From contig JAFDTG010000010.1 of assembly GCA_019594235.1 (NCBI GenBank), positions 1-22,498 on the forward strand: a stretch of DNA of 22,498 bases, written 5' to 3'. Origin of the DNA: Candidatus Saliniplasma halalkaliphilum (GTDB lineage Archaea > Thermoplasmatota > Thermoplasmata > Halarchaeoplasmatales > Halarchaeoplasmataceae). Each line of letters opens with the position of its first letter. Position 1 is the stretch's first letter. Shown here piece by piece: positions 5,508 through 13,016 of this stretch. The notes below the pieces were generated by a model. That model saw only the letters and a list, made by a program, of their open reading frames with translations. It ran no database searches and was not told the DNA's origin. The position numbers and the translations under genes were made by a program.

Positions 5508-5703
5508 CTAGCGACTTTCCCTCTTGTTTTCTTGCATTTTCGATTTCTTTTTTTACTTTGTCTGAAAGTTCTTTCTGCTCTATGTTTCTTAAAAGATTTC
5601 TGAGAAGCTCGCCTCTAGATGTATAGTCTCCTTTTTCAACAAGTTCATCGATTAGCTTTATTTGATCGTTTGTCGCTCTAAAACTAATTGTTTTTGTAGC
5701 CAT
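5494..5703 (-). CDS. RHH antitoxin of toxin-antitoxin module 4
   Basis: 69 residues: strand ATKTISFRATNDQ, helix IKLIDELVEKG, turn DYTSRGEL and helix LRNLLRNIEQKEL form a ribbon-helix-helix domain. The tail VKKEIENARKQEGKSLDDIL is the toxin-binding part. The gene is intact although its toxin carries a stop codon. Upstream lies a threefold hexamer at 10-base spacing, overlapping its A/T-rich promoter. Confidence 0.88.
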   Translation of the reverse strand: MATKTISFRATNDQIKLIDELVEKGDYTSRGELLRNLLRNIEQKELSDKVKKEIENARKQEGKSLDDIL

Positions 5704-5708
5704 ACCGT

Positions 5709-5734
5709 GTATACTATTGTATATTATGGTATAT
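5709..5734 (-). promoter_or_regulatory. Operator candidate: three hexamers 10 bases apart, toxin-antitoxin 4
   Basis: On the plus strand GTATAC (5709-5714), GTATAT (5719-5724) and GTATAT (5729-5734) are spaced exactly 10 bases. They overlap the TATA-like stretch ATAATATA of the antitoxin promoter and end 6 bases before its ATG at 5703. The layout is the same as for module 1, but the hexamer differs, as expected for a different RHH protein. Confidence 0.55.
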
Positions 5735-5765
5735 GTGATTTGTGGTTTTCTCGTCTCAAAATGCT

Positions 5766-5905
5766 CACGACTCTCGGTGATCTAACGAGTTAATTCCTCG
5801 CCATTCGATTGGATAACTGTGTGCATATGTGCTACGTTCCTCCGTGACCACAAAGGGCCCTGAGAGCAGAAATCCACCGATTATCTGTGGAGTTGGGTGT
5901 TAAGC
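5766..5905. repeat. Foldable repeat D, right arm diverged
   Basis: The left part follows A and C: GACTCTCG, a weak hairpin GATCTAA / TTAATTC with loop CGAG (5779-5796), then GGATAACTG.GTGCATATG.GCTACG. After about 5850 similarity is lost, but a new local hairpin CCAC...GTGG (around 5873-5890) appears. ATCTAAC (5780-5786) and GTTAAGC (5899-5905) fit RYYYAAC and GTTRRRY and are 126 bases apart end to end. It lies between the module 4 promoter and the DUF5654 gene. Confidence 0.6.
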
Positions 5906-5956
5906 GAGAAATATTTCAATTTCTTGAGTATATTTTTTAACCTCTTTAAACTCATA

Positions 5957-6178
5957 TCATTCTTTTGCCTTTTCAGCGACCTTTCCGATATATATAGCAG
6001 CAAAAACTGCTATTATCGTCACGATAACTGCATAAACTAATAACGCTATTATTGTGCCTCCAGATGTAAAATATCTTTTAAATAACTCCTGAATAGCACT
6101 GTTCCATGCTAACGCTGCTATCAATCCAAAGGCTGCTGTCATCAAACTAGCCAATTTTTCTATCACCTCGACCTTCAT
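5957..6178 (-). CDS. DUF5654 family small membrane protein
   Basis: 73 residues with two membrane segments, about 10-28 (ASLMTAAFGLIAALAWNSA) and about 43-66 (IIALLVYAVIVTIIAVFAAIYIGK), a short linker with QELFKRYF between them and a basic tail (KVAEKAKE). The sequence MKVEVIEKLASLMTAAFGLIAALAWN is typical of DUF5654, a small archaeal membrane family with no known function. GAGGGATAAG precedes the ATG as a Shine-Dalgarno, and a TATA-like GATATATAG lies further upstream. It is alone in its direction; the next gene on this strand ends 320 bases upstream. Confidence 0.8.
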   Translation of the reverse strand: MKVEVIEKLASLMTAAFGLIAALAWNSAIQELFKRYFTSGGTIIALLVYAVIVTIIAVFAAIYIGKVAEKAKE

Positions 6179-6267
6179 ATCTTATCCCTCATCATGCTAA
6201 AATATTATTAAAACTATATATCGTTTATCGCTTTTGTTTTACCGTTTAAAAAGGGATGAATCATTTC

Positions 6268-6349
6268 TCCCAATAAAAGAAAAGTAAAAAATTGGAAGAT
6301 AGATCGAAATTCGAAGAGATAGCCTTAAACCGAATGATTTAGCTATCTC
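6268..6349 (-). terminator. Hairpin plus T-rich run downstream of the MscS gene
   Basis: GAGATAGC (6316-6323) and GCTATCTC (6342-6349) are a perfect 8-base inverted repeat, with TAAA/TTTA pairing further inside. On the minus strand it is followed, about 25 bases on, by a T-rich run (A-rich on plus at 6272-6291). The rest of the 320-base gap 6179-6498 holds nothing I can support as a gene; a 69-residue frame in it has no family features. Confidence 0.4.
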
Positions 6350-6498
6350 GGTCCTGATCTTCCTCCTGTTCGCTGTTATCCATCGAAGTTCCTTGAATGG
6401 TTGGAAACTCTTTTCTCTATGAAAAATATATTTTGGACAGTTTATCATTTGCCATCGATAGTATCTAGTTTTTGCCCCCTAGACCCGACACCCACCTA

Positions 6499-7419
6499 TT
6501 AGGAGGAAGTTATATCTAGGGTCATAGAGGCGATATCTACATCTTCCTCTTTTCTTAAAGCTTCTAGGATCTTCCTGCTGAGTCTATCATGTAATTCTCT
6601 CCTGCTCCTAGCATCCGTTATGTACCTAATATTTAGGTCTATCCAGTTATCAGTTATCTTGACATATACAGAGGGTTCGACCGCTTTTTTTGAGATGTAA
6701 TATTTTTTCTGTAGTCCTATTAGTTCTTCTGCAGCTTTTTTTGCCATGGAGGTAGTTTCCTCTTTAGTTATATCTTCTATTATCTGTATTGCTCTCTTCC
6801 AATCGGATTCGTATTTGATCGGTACATTTATCTCATCCCACAGAAAGTTGTTATCTTTAGTGTAGTTGGTTATGGAATCCGATATGATCACTTTGTTCGG
6901 TACTGTAACAACCCTCCCAGTGGGTTGATCTCCATCCACCCATCCCTTTATCTCCAAAATGGTCGTAGAGAGTATGCCTATATCGATCACATCACCGAAT
7001 CTTTCATCCATTTCGACCCTGTCACCAACCGTATAAAGATTGGTTAAAAATATCAGCATACCTCCTAAAAAACTTTTAAAGAAATCCTGTAGAGCTATCG
7101 CTACTCCAGCTGCTATAAGGCCGTAAGTGACGAGTAAAGCCTGAGGGTCTTCTATTCATATACTGAATAATATACCGATAAAGGTAAAGATATAGAGTAT
7201 TGAAACGACCTTTCTAAAAGAGTATCTAGTTTTCGTCTCTTTGATCTTTTGGGAAACGGTCTCCTCTAATATCAGTTTGAAAAAGAAATAAACTAGAGTG
7301 AATGAGAGAGCGGAAAAAAATAGATTCATGACTACATATCTAGGATAACTCAGAGATATGAACCAGATCCCTGCAGTAATCAGTGCGAGTATGATTTGAT
7401 TAATGACTTTTCTGATCAT
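6499..7419 (-). pseudogene. MscS-family mechanosensitive channel with one in-frame TGA
   Basis: From the ATG at 7419, 87 residues with three membrane segments (about 8-26, 31-50 and 70-87) end at TGA (7156-7158). The same frame continues without other interruption to 6499, 306 sense codons in all. After the stop come IEDPQALLVTYGLIAAGVAIALQD (the start of the pore helix), FFKSFLGGMLIFLT, then the MscS beta domain (YTVGDRVEMDERFGDVIDIGILSTTILEIKG...VTVPN) and a C-terminal alpha/beta domain. Relatives often have Trp in front of IEDPQ, so TGG to TGA is the likely change. The downstream part has a usable ATG (7059), but that product would lack the whole membrane bundle. The channel would release solutes on osmotic downshock; here it is probably inactive unless the stop is read through. 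Confidence 0.82.
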
Positions 7420-7953
7420 CCCGTAGTGATATTGGATAAGTCATACTAATTTTTTGTTGAAACATTCTAGGTGATCATCATCTTAGGTCTTGACCGATGA
7501 TGAATTCGATAGGAACAAATTCTTTTCTTGTAAAGAGAGATGTCCCCATTGCGAGTAAGATATAGAGACGTTGTGGGATCTCCGGATATCAAATGAATTT
7601 TCACAAAATTCTTGTGAAACTACAAGTGTAAACATCACCAACTACGTATTATCGAAAACCTGTTGCTCATAGGCTTCTCTTCTATATCCAACCATATTCT
7701 TATGCTAGGAGGTGGAAAACGACTCTTCCATGGTCTTAATTTTTTCACCTCAACTCCTTAACCAGGACACCCACCTTATCTCTACATCTATAATTATATG
7801 CTATCGTATATTCAACGTTCTCGAACGGGTCCGCAGCGAGGGAACATTTTCCTTCTTGGAATGCCTTTCACTCGCGTTTGATAAGAAGCAACGGACTTAT
7901 TTGTTTCCTGTTTCAACGTGTCTGGAATGTATTTTCGTTTTTTTTTAATGTAC
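7420..7953. other. 534-base gap with a 21-base palindrome, no gene supported
   Basis: No open frame here has recognisable protein features; a 78-residue plus-strand frame at 7712-7948 has no start context or family marks. On the minus strand 7748-7867 is open with protein-like composition (ending VEYTIAYNYRCRDKVGVLVKEL), but it is short and has no start, so at best it is a gene remnant. TTTCACAA (7599-7606), loop AATTC, TTGTGAAA (7612-7619) is a perfect 8-base inverted repeat and could be an operator or RNA hairpin. Confidence 0.4.
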
Positions 7954-8874
7954 TTAAAGATTTACGTTACCGGGCTGTTTCGGGAAAAGAACTGTATCTT
8001 TAACATCATCAAGACCGCATATGTATCTTGTCAGACGTTCGATACCTAGTCCGAAACCGGCGGAAGGTGGTAATCCCCTTTCGGCGATATCTAAATATTC
8101 TTTAAAATCATCTGTATTTAGACCCTGTTCTTCAAGCCTCTTTCTTATTCTATCCGGTTCGTGTTCTCTTTCTCCCCCTGATAGAGCTTCCCCATAACCT
8201 TCCGGATATATCATATCCATATCTCTCAGTATGCCCGGCCTCGATGAATCTTCTTTATCATAAAATTCCCGATCTTCTGATGGAATATCTACAATCCAAA
8301 AAGGATCATCTTTCTCTTGAGATATAACTTCTTCAAATATCCTACCGAATTTGTTGTAAGCATGATGATATTTTATCCTCTCAAAAGGGACGTCAGGGAC
8401 CTTTAATTCTCTATCGAAAAATTTCAGTTCCTCTTTATTTTCTTCATTGATTTTAGAGATAATGTGAGTAATGAGCTCTTCCCCTAATTCGATCACATCT
8501 TCTCTAGTCGCCTGAGCCATCTCAAGATCGAGTTGAGTGAACTGGACTAGGTGTTGACCTGTTTCGGTGAGCTCGATTGGTTCCAATCTTACATTAGGTG
8601 AAAAAGTGAATATTTTATCAAAGGATAATAGAGCTACCTGCTTGTGGAGTATCATACTGCGAGTGAGTTGGTATTTTCCACCGTAGTATTCGAAATCTGC
8701 TCTTCCTGTTGCATGTCTAAGAGGGTCGGTTTCAGGAGATATTATCACTGGAGATATCTCAACAAAACCTTTCTGCCTCAAAAAGTCACCTATTATTTTT
8801 TTAAGGGAACTTTTAATTTTCACAGTTTCCTTCAATTTACCGTCAAAAAACCTTTCGTACTTTTCGTTATCCAT
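7954..8874 (-). CDS. Archaeal AsnRS-like asparagine synthetase (AS-AR)
   Basis: 306 residues from the ATG at 8874, which has AGGGG nine bases upstream; a TTG at 8892 is possible. It is the class II aminoacyl-tRNA synthetase catalytic core of the AspRS/AsnRS type, without the N-terminal anticodon-binding OB domain. Seen: motif 1 region GFVEISPVIISPETDP (36-51), motif 2 FTFSPNVRLEP (R96, E98), TQLDLEMA (114-120) and motif 3 GFGLGIERLTRYICG (273-287, R280). In archaea such proteins (studied in Pyrococcus) make asparagine from aspartate, ATP and ammonia rather than charging tRNA. A tRNA-independent role is therefore known for the family and inferred here. It is divergent from MetRS. Confidence 0.85.
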   Translation of the reverse strand: MDNEKYERFFDGKLKETVKIKSSLKKIIGDFLRQKGFVEISPVIISPETDPLRHATGRADFEYYGGKYQLTRSMILHKQVALLSFDKIFTFSPNVRLEPIELTETGQHLVQFTQLDLEMAQATREDVIELGEELITHIISKINEENKEELKFFDRELKVPDVPFERIKYHHAYNKFGRIFEEVISQEKDDPFWIVDIPSEDREFYDKEDSSRPGILRDMDMIYPEGYGEALSGGEREHEPDRIRKRLEEQGLNTDDFKEYLDIAERGLPPSAGFGLGIERLTRYICGLDDVKDTVLFPKQPGNVNL

Positions 8875-8970
8875 CTTGTTAACCCCTATCAACTCGTTTA
8901 ATTTTAAATAACAGCTAGTTAAGCGATATTTATTGTTTTTTATACAGTATCACTCCTAGGAAACATTGAA

Positions 8971-8978
8971 TTTATATC
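8971..8978 (+). promoter_or_regulatory. TATA-like box of the MetRS gene
   Basis: TTTATATC is centred about 28 bases before the ATG at 9002, and there is no Shine-Dalgarno. This places transcription start at or within a few bases of the ATG (leaderless). It also supports 9002 over the in-frame upstream start at 8966, which would lie before the promoter. Confidence 0.5.
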
Positions 8979-9001
8979 ACACCATCCTTTTATACCGTAC
9001 C

Positions 9002-11194
9002 ATGAAACGGATATTGATCGGAGTCGCTTGGCCGTATGCTAACGGTCCAATACACATAGGACAGGTCGGAGGATGCTACTTACCGCCGGACATATTCAGA
9101 CGATATCATAAGATGAACGGCAACGAGATATTGATGGTATCCGGTTCCGACCAGCACGGAACACCTGTGACGGTAACTGCTGAAGAAGAAGGTCTCACTC
9201 CAAAGGAAACCGCTGAAAAGTATCATAATATCAACAGTAAAGCACTCGAGGACCTAGGTGTGGAATTTACTTTATTCACTTACACGATGAATTCAACACA
9301 CAAAAGGGTTGCAAAGGATATATTCAAGACCCTTCATGAGAAAGATTACATCTATCGTGACACCATGGAAACCTTCTACTGCCCAGACTGTGAGAAGTTC
9401 CTTCCAGATAGATATGTCATGGGAACGTGTCCTAACTGCGGTCAAAAAGATGTGAAGGGTGATCAATGCGACGAATGTGGGTTACTTCTAGATCCAGAAG
9501 ACTTGATCTCTCCGAGATGTATGTTCTGTGGAGGAGAACCTAGTTTAAAAGAGAGTGAACATTTCTTCCTAAAATTATCCGCTTTCCAACAAGCACTTGA
9601 AGATTATATCGAAGATAAGGATTACTGGAAGAATCACGTACTGAACTTCACTAAGAGCTGGTTAGATCGTGGTCTTGAAGACAGACCGATATCCAGAGAT
9701 ATGGGATGGGGGATATCTGTTCCGGTGGAAGGTTATGAGAAAAAGAAGATATACGTTTGGTTCGAGGCTGTCATCGGTTACCTATCGACTTCGATTCTCT
9801 GGTCTGAAAGAACCGGTAAAGATTGGGAGAAGTTCTGGAAGAACCCGGATTGTGAGCATTATTACTTCTTAGCCAAGGACAATATACCGTTCCATACGAT
9901 CATATGGCCTGCCATACTCATGGGTTATGACGAAGAATTGAACCTACCTTACGACGTACCCGGTAACCAGTACATGCGTCTAGGTGGGGAGCAGTTCTCC
10001 ACTAGCAGGGGAAAAATCGTTTCACTCCCCGACGTTTTAAAGGGTTTCGACGCCGATGCCATCAGGTATTACATAACGATGATAATGCCTGAACTCAAAG
10101 ATACCAACTTCACCTGGGAGGATTTCGCAGAGAAGAACAATTCAGAACTGGTTGGAAATCTAGGTAACTTCATCCATAGAGTTTTATCCTTCACGCATTC
10201 CAAGTTCGGATACATTCCAGAATCTGGTGAACTGAGCGACAGGGATGAAGAGATATTGAAAACCATTCAAGAAAAAGTAAAAAAAGTGGGTAAAAACCTC
10301 GAAGCTAGAAAGTTCAAAGACGGCTTGAAAGCACTCTTAGAACTATCCAGAGAGGGTAATCGTTATTTCAACGACCAGGCCCCGTGGTCTGAGATCAAAG
10401 AAGATGAAGACAGGTGCAAGATCACACTGAACATAGCACTTCGTATAGTTAAAGCCATATCCGCTGCAGGAGCACCTTATCTACCCAACAGTATGGATGA
10501 ATTGTGGACTTTACTAGGTGAAGAAGGAAGTATCCATGAAGCATCATGGGACCAGGCATTCGAAGATTTAAAAGTAAAACACGAGTTAAAAGAGCCTGAA
10601 CCACTTTACAAAAATATAGATTTAGACGATTTGAAAAAGGAGGAAAAGATCATGGAAGAACTATCTAAATTAGATATGAGAGTAGGAGTTATCAAAGAGG
10701 TTAAAGAACATCCAAATGCAGATAAATTGTACATAGCTAGAGCGGAGATAGGAGATGAAAAAAGAACTTTAGTCGCAGGACTGAAGCCCTATTACAATAA
10801 AGAAGAAATGGAAGGCAAGAAGATCGTAGTTTTGATGAATTTAGAACCTGCTAAACTCAGAGGCGTAACATCTGAAGCTATGATGCTGGCGGCACAAGAA
10901 GGTGACACCGTATCACTTTTAGAACCAAAAGGAGAAGTTGGTGAACAGATCAAAGGTTCTAAAAAAGGTGCTGAAGAGATCTCATTCAACGATTTCCAAA
11001 AGCTAGACCTGAAAGTCGGAAGATGGAAAGATGACAAGATTTTTGCCGGAGAAGAAATCACTCCTCATGAAACTGAAAGCTTCGACGGCACCGCTGCATT
11101 TATGATCAAAGATGGAATGGCTGTAGTGTTATCGGATACGGAAGGGCCAGTTGGCTTAGATAAGCAATTAAAACCCGGCAGTAAAATAATGTAA
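9002..11194 (+). CDS. metG: Methionyl-tRNA synthetase with C-terminal tRNA-binding domain
   Basis: 730 residues; charges tRNA-Met in the cytoplasm. Class I core: HIGH-type PYANGPIHIG (11-20), zinc-binding cysteine pairs between about 127 and 178 (CPDC, CPNC, CDEC, CMFC, the two-knuckle archaeal form), KMSKS-equivalent FSTSRG (332-337), then the helical anticodon-binding domain (about 380-540). From M551 (MEELSKLDMRVGVIKEVKEHPNADKLYIA) comes an EMAPII/Trbp111 OB-fold that strengthens tRNA binding and serves as the dimer module. After about 661 a second stretch opens with FNDFQKLDLKVGRW, like another such domain, but it is only about 70 residues long and lacks the HPNADKLY core. The start at 9002 is fixed by the TATA box and by MKRILIGVAWPYANG. 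Confidence 0.97.
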   Translation: MKRILIGVAWPYANGPIHIGQVGGCYLPPDIFRRYHKMNGNEILMVSGSDQHGTPVTVTAEEEGLTPKETAEKYHNINSKALEDLGVEFTLFTYTMNSTHKRVAKDIFKTLHEKDYIYRDTMETFYCPDCEKFLPDRYVMGTCPNCGQKDVKGDQCDECGLLLDPEDLISPRCMFCGGEPSLKESEHFFLKLSAFQQALEDYIEDKDYWKNHVLNFTKSWLDRGLEDRPISRDMGWGISVPVEGYEKKKIYVWFEAVIGYLSTSILWSERTGKDWEKFWKNPDCEHYYFLAKDNIPFHTIIWPAILMGYDEELNLPYDVPGNQYMRLGGEQFSTSRGKIVSLPDVLKGFDADAIRYYITMIMPELKDTNFTWEDFAEKNNSELVGNLGNFIHRVLSFTHSKFGYIPESGELSDRDEEILKTIQEKVKKVGKNLEARKFKDGLKALLELSREGNRYFNDQAPWSEIKEDEDRCKITLNIALRIVKAISAAGAPYLPNSMDELWTLLGEEGSIHEASWDQAFEDLKVKHELKEPEPLYKNIDLDDLKKEEKIMEELSKLDMRVGVIKEVKEHPNADKLYIARAEIGDEKRTLVAGLKPYYNKEEMEGKKIVVLMNLEPAKLRGVTSEAMMLAAQEGDTVSLLEPKGEVGEQIKGSKKGAEEISFNDFQKLDLKVGRWKDDKIFAGEEITPHETESFDGTAAFMIKDGMAVVLSDTEGPVGLDKQLKPGSKIM

Positions 11195-11210
11195 CTCTCT
11201 CCAATCGTAA

Positions 11211-11220
11211 GGTATATATC
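11211..11220 (+). promoter_or_regulatory. TATA-like box of the molybdenum cofactor operon
   Basis: GGTATATATC is centred about 33 bases before the moaA ATG at 11248, with no clear Shine-Dalgarno between. It lies just 16 bases after the MetRS stop codon and would give the five-gene operon its own promoter. Confidence 0.5.
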
Positions 11221-11247
11221 GGATATGCTTAATAGGACATTTCGCTG

Positions 11248-12159
11248 ATGAAAGACAGATTTGGTAGAGAGATAACAAACATCCGTATTTCCATCACCCA
11301 ACGATGTAATCTAGAGTGTTTTTACTGTCACGAAGAAGGAGAGAACGGTTTAAATAAAGGAGTGCTCAGCCTCGAAGATTTAGAGCCTATACTAAAAACC
11401 GCAGAAAAACTAGGTATGTCAAAAGTAAAATTTTCCGGCGGAGAGCCGTTGGTACATCCCGATATAGTCGAGATAATATCATTAGCAAATGATTACATGG
11501 ATGAGATCTCACTAACAACGAATGGTATTTTACTACCTGAGTTAGCGGAACAATTGAAAAACGCAGGTCTAGACAGAGTTAACATCAGTCTGGATACATT
11601 GGATAAAGAAACCTATGAAAGACTTACTTATTACGATAAGTTAGATAAAGTCAAAGAGGGGATCAGAAAAGCGGTTGATACGGGACTATTCCCTATCAAG
11701 ATCAACATGCTATTGATGGCCGGCATCAACGATGATGAGGTCGAGGATATGATCGAGTTCTCGGCGAGTTCAGGAGCTATACTGCAGGTAATCGAGATGA
11801 CGTCCAGTGTAGAAAATATAGATGAAGATACGTTCTCTAAGTACCATAAACCTCTTGGTGAGTTAGCTAAGGAATTAGAGGATAGAGCTATCGAGGTAAA
11901 AGAAAGAAAGATGCACTCCCGGAAGAAATATTTTTTAGATGAACCTGAAACACAGGTCGAACTGGTTAGGACCATGCATAATACACAGTTTTGCGACAAC
12001 TGCACCAGGCTTAGAGTGACTTCGACGGCCGAACTAAAACCGTGTCTTTTAAGAACTGATAATCATATAAGCATAAGAGAGGATATCGATAAGGGATCGC
12101 CTTTGAAAGAAAAATTCATAGAGGCAATCTACAATAGAGAACCATATTGGCGTGATTGA
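11248..12159 (+). CDS. moaA: GTP 3',8-cyclase MoaA
   Basis: 303 residues. A radical-SAM enzyme that, with MoaC, turns GTP into cyclic pyranopterin monophosphate, the first step of molybdenum/tungsten cofactor synthesis. The N-terminal [4Fe-4S] motif CxxxCxxC is C20, C24, C27 (RCNLECFYC). GGEP at 64-67 is the SAM-binding motif. The second [4Fe-4S] cluster that holds GTP has C249, C252 and C266 (FCDNCTRLR...KPCLL). The usual C-terminal GG is absent; the protein ends PYWRD. First gene of a tight operon, with moaE starting 3 bases after its stop. Confidence 0.96.
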   Translation: MKDRFGREITNIRISITQRCNLECFYCHEEGENGLNKGVLSLEDLEPILKTAEKLGMSKVKFSGGEPLVHPDIVEIISLANDYMDEISLTTNGILLPELAEQLKNAGLDRVNISLDTLDKETYERLTYYDKLDKVKEGIRKAVDTGLFPIKINMLLMAGINDDEVEDMIEFSASSGAILQVIEMTSSVENIDEDTFSKYHKPLGELAKELEDRAIEVKERKMHSRKKYFLDEPETQVELVRTMHNTQFCDNCTRLRVTSTAELKPCLLRTDNHISIREDIDKGSPLKEKFIEAIYNREPYWRD

Positions 12160-12161
12160 AG

Positions 12162-12572
12162 ATGGAATATAATATAAGGGTAACGAAGGAAGATTTCTCT
12201 ATAGATGAGATAAAAGATGAGATAATGAGTGACGATACCGGTGCAGTTGTAGTTTTCAATGGTGTTGTACGTTCAACAAACAACGGATACAGCGTTAAAA
12301 GTTTGGAGATCCAGAGATACGAAGACATGACCCTTGATGAACTTAAAAAGGTGAGAGAAGAAGTTATCAACAATTTCAAGATCGATGATATTTACATACT
12401 CCACAGGTACGGACTCTTAAAAGTTGGAGATAATATAGTTGGGATCGTTGTAACCGCTCCCCACCGGGATGCAGCCTTCGATGCGTGTCGATACTGTATC
12501 GATCGCTTGAAGGAGATAGTCCCGCTTTGGAAGAAAGAAACTACAGAGGAAGGTGAAGATAAGTGGGTGTAG
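12162..12572 (+). CDS. moaE: Molybdopterin synthase large subunit MoaE
   Basis: 136 residues from the ATG at 12162 (a TTG six bases upstream overlaps moaA and is less likely). MoaE transfers sulfur from MoaD-thiocarboxylate to cyclic pyranopterin monophosphate to form molybdopterin. Family marks: FNGVVRS (32-38), HRYGLLKVGDNIVGIVVTAPHRDAAF (81-106) and the catalytic-lysine segment PLWKKE (121-126), ending GEDKWV. No moaD gene is next to it or elsewhere in the window, so the sulfur carrier must be encoded elsewhere. The 3' end overlaps moaC by 10 bases if moaC starts at its GTG. Confidence 0.95.
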   Translation: MEYNIRVTKEDFSIDEIKDEIMSDDTGAVVVFNGVVRSTNNGYSVKSLEIQRYEDMTLDELKKVREEVINNFKIDDIYILHRYGLLKVGDNIVGIVVTAPHRDAAFDACRYCIDRLKEIVPLWKKETTEEGEDKWV

Positions 12573-13012
12573 AGAAGGGGATGGTCGATATAAGTGAGAA
12601 AGAAGTGGTAGAGCGGGAAGCAGAAGCTAAAGGTAAGATCAAACTCGATAAAAACACTTTACAAGCTATAGATCAAAAAAAGATAAAGAAGGGAGATCCC
12701 TTCGAAGCCGCTAAGATATCCGCTATCAATGCGGTTAAAAATACACCTGATTTACTTCCTTACTGCCACCCTATACCTGTTGAGGGTGTGGATATCTCAT
12801 TCGATGTGGGTGAGGAATATATCGAGATGAGGTGCAGGGTAAAAGCTCCCTACAAAACAGGTGTAGAGATGGAAGCTTTGACCGGTGTTAGTGTTGGGTT
12901 GTTAACTATCTGGGATATGGTTAAGTATCTAGAAAAAGATGAGATAGGTCAATATCCATCCACCAGGATCACGGATATAGAAGTTGTTGAAAAGATAAAG
13001 AAAAGTGAGTGA
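12563..13012 (+). CDS. moaC: Cyclic pyranopterin monophosphate synthase MoaC
   Basis: 149 residues from GTG 12563, which has AGGTGA eight bases upstream; an ATG at 12581 (MVDIS) is the alternative. It completes the MoaA product to cyclic pyranopterin monophosphate. Conserved parts are all present: MVDIS (7-11), LLPYCHPIP (64-72), APYKTGVEMEALTGVSVGLLTIWDMVKY (95-122, with active-site K98, D118 and K121) and IGQYPSTRI. Full family length. Placed between moaE and moaB with overlaps, so translation is probably coupled. Confidence 0.95.
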   Translation: MGVEKGMVDISEKEVVEREAEAKGKIKLDKNTLQAIDQKKIKKGDPFEAAKISAINAVKNTPDLLPYCHPIPVEGVDISFDVGEEYIEMRCRVKAPYKTGVEMEALTGVSVGLLTIWDMVKYLEKDEIGQYPSTRITDIEVVEKIKKSE

Positions 13013-13016
13013 TATT

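Noticed and set aside
6239..6448. 69-residue minus-strand frame as a gene
   Set aside because: No family features, odd composition, and it covers the terminator-like hairpin at 6316-6349.
5226..7419. Genome-wide reassignment of TGA to tryptophan
   Set aside because: Many intact genes here (recombinase, MBL hydrolase, moaA, moaC, nadB, cyclophilin, purN) end at TGA at the family's usual length.
7712..7948. 78-residue plus-strand frame as a gene
   Set aside because: No recognisable domain, no promoter or ribosome site, and it ends in a T-run.
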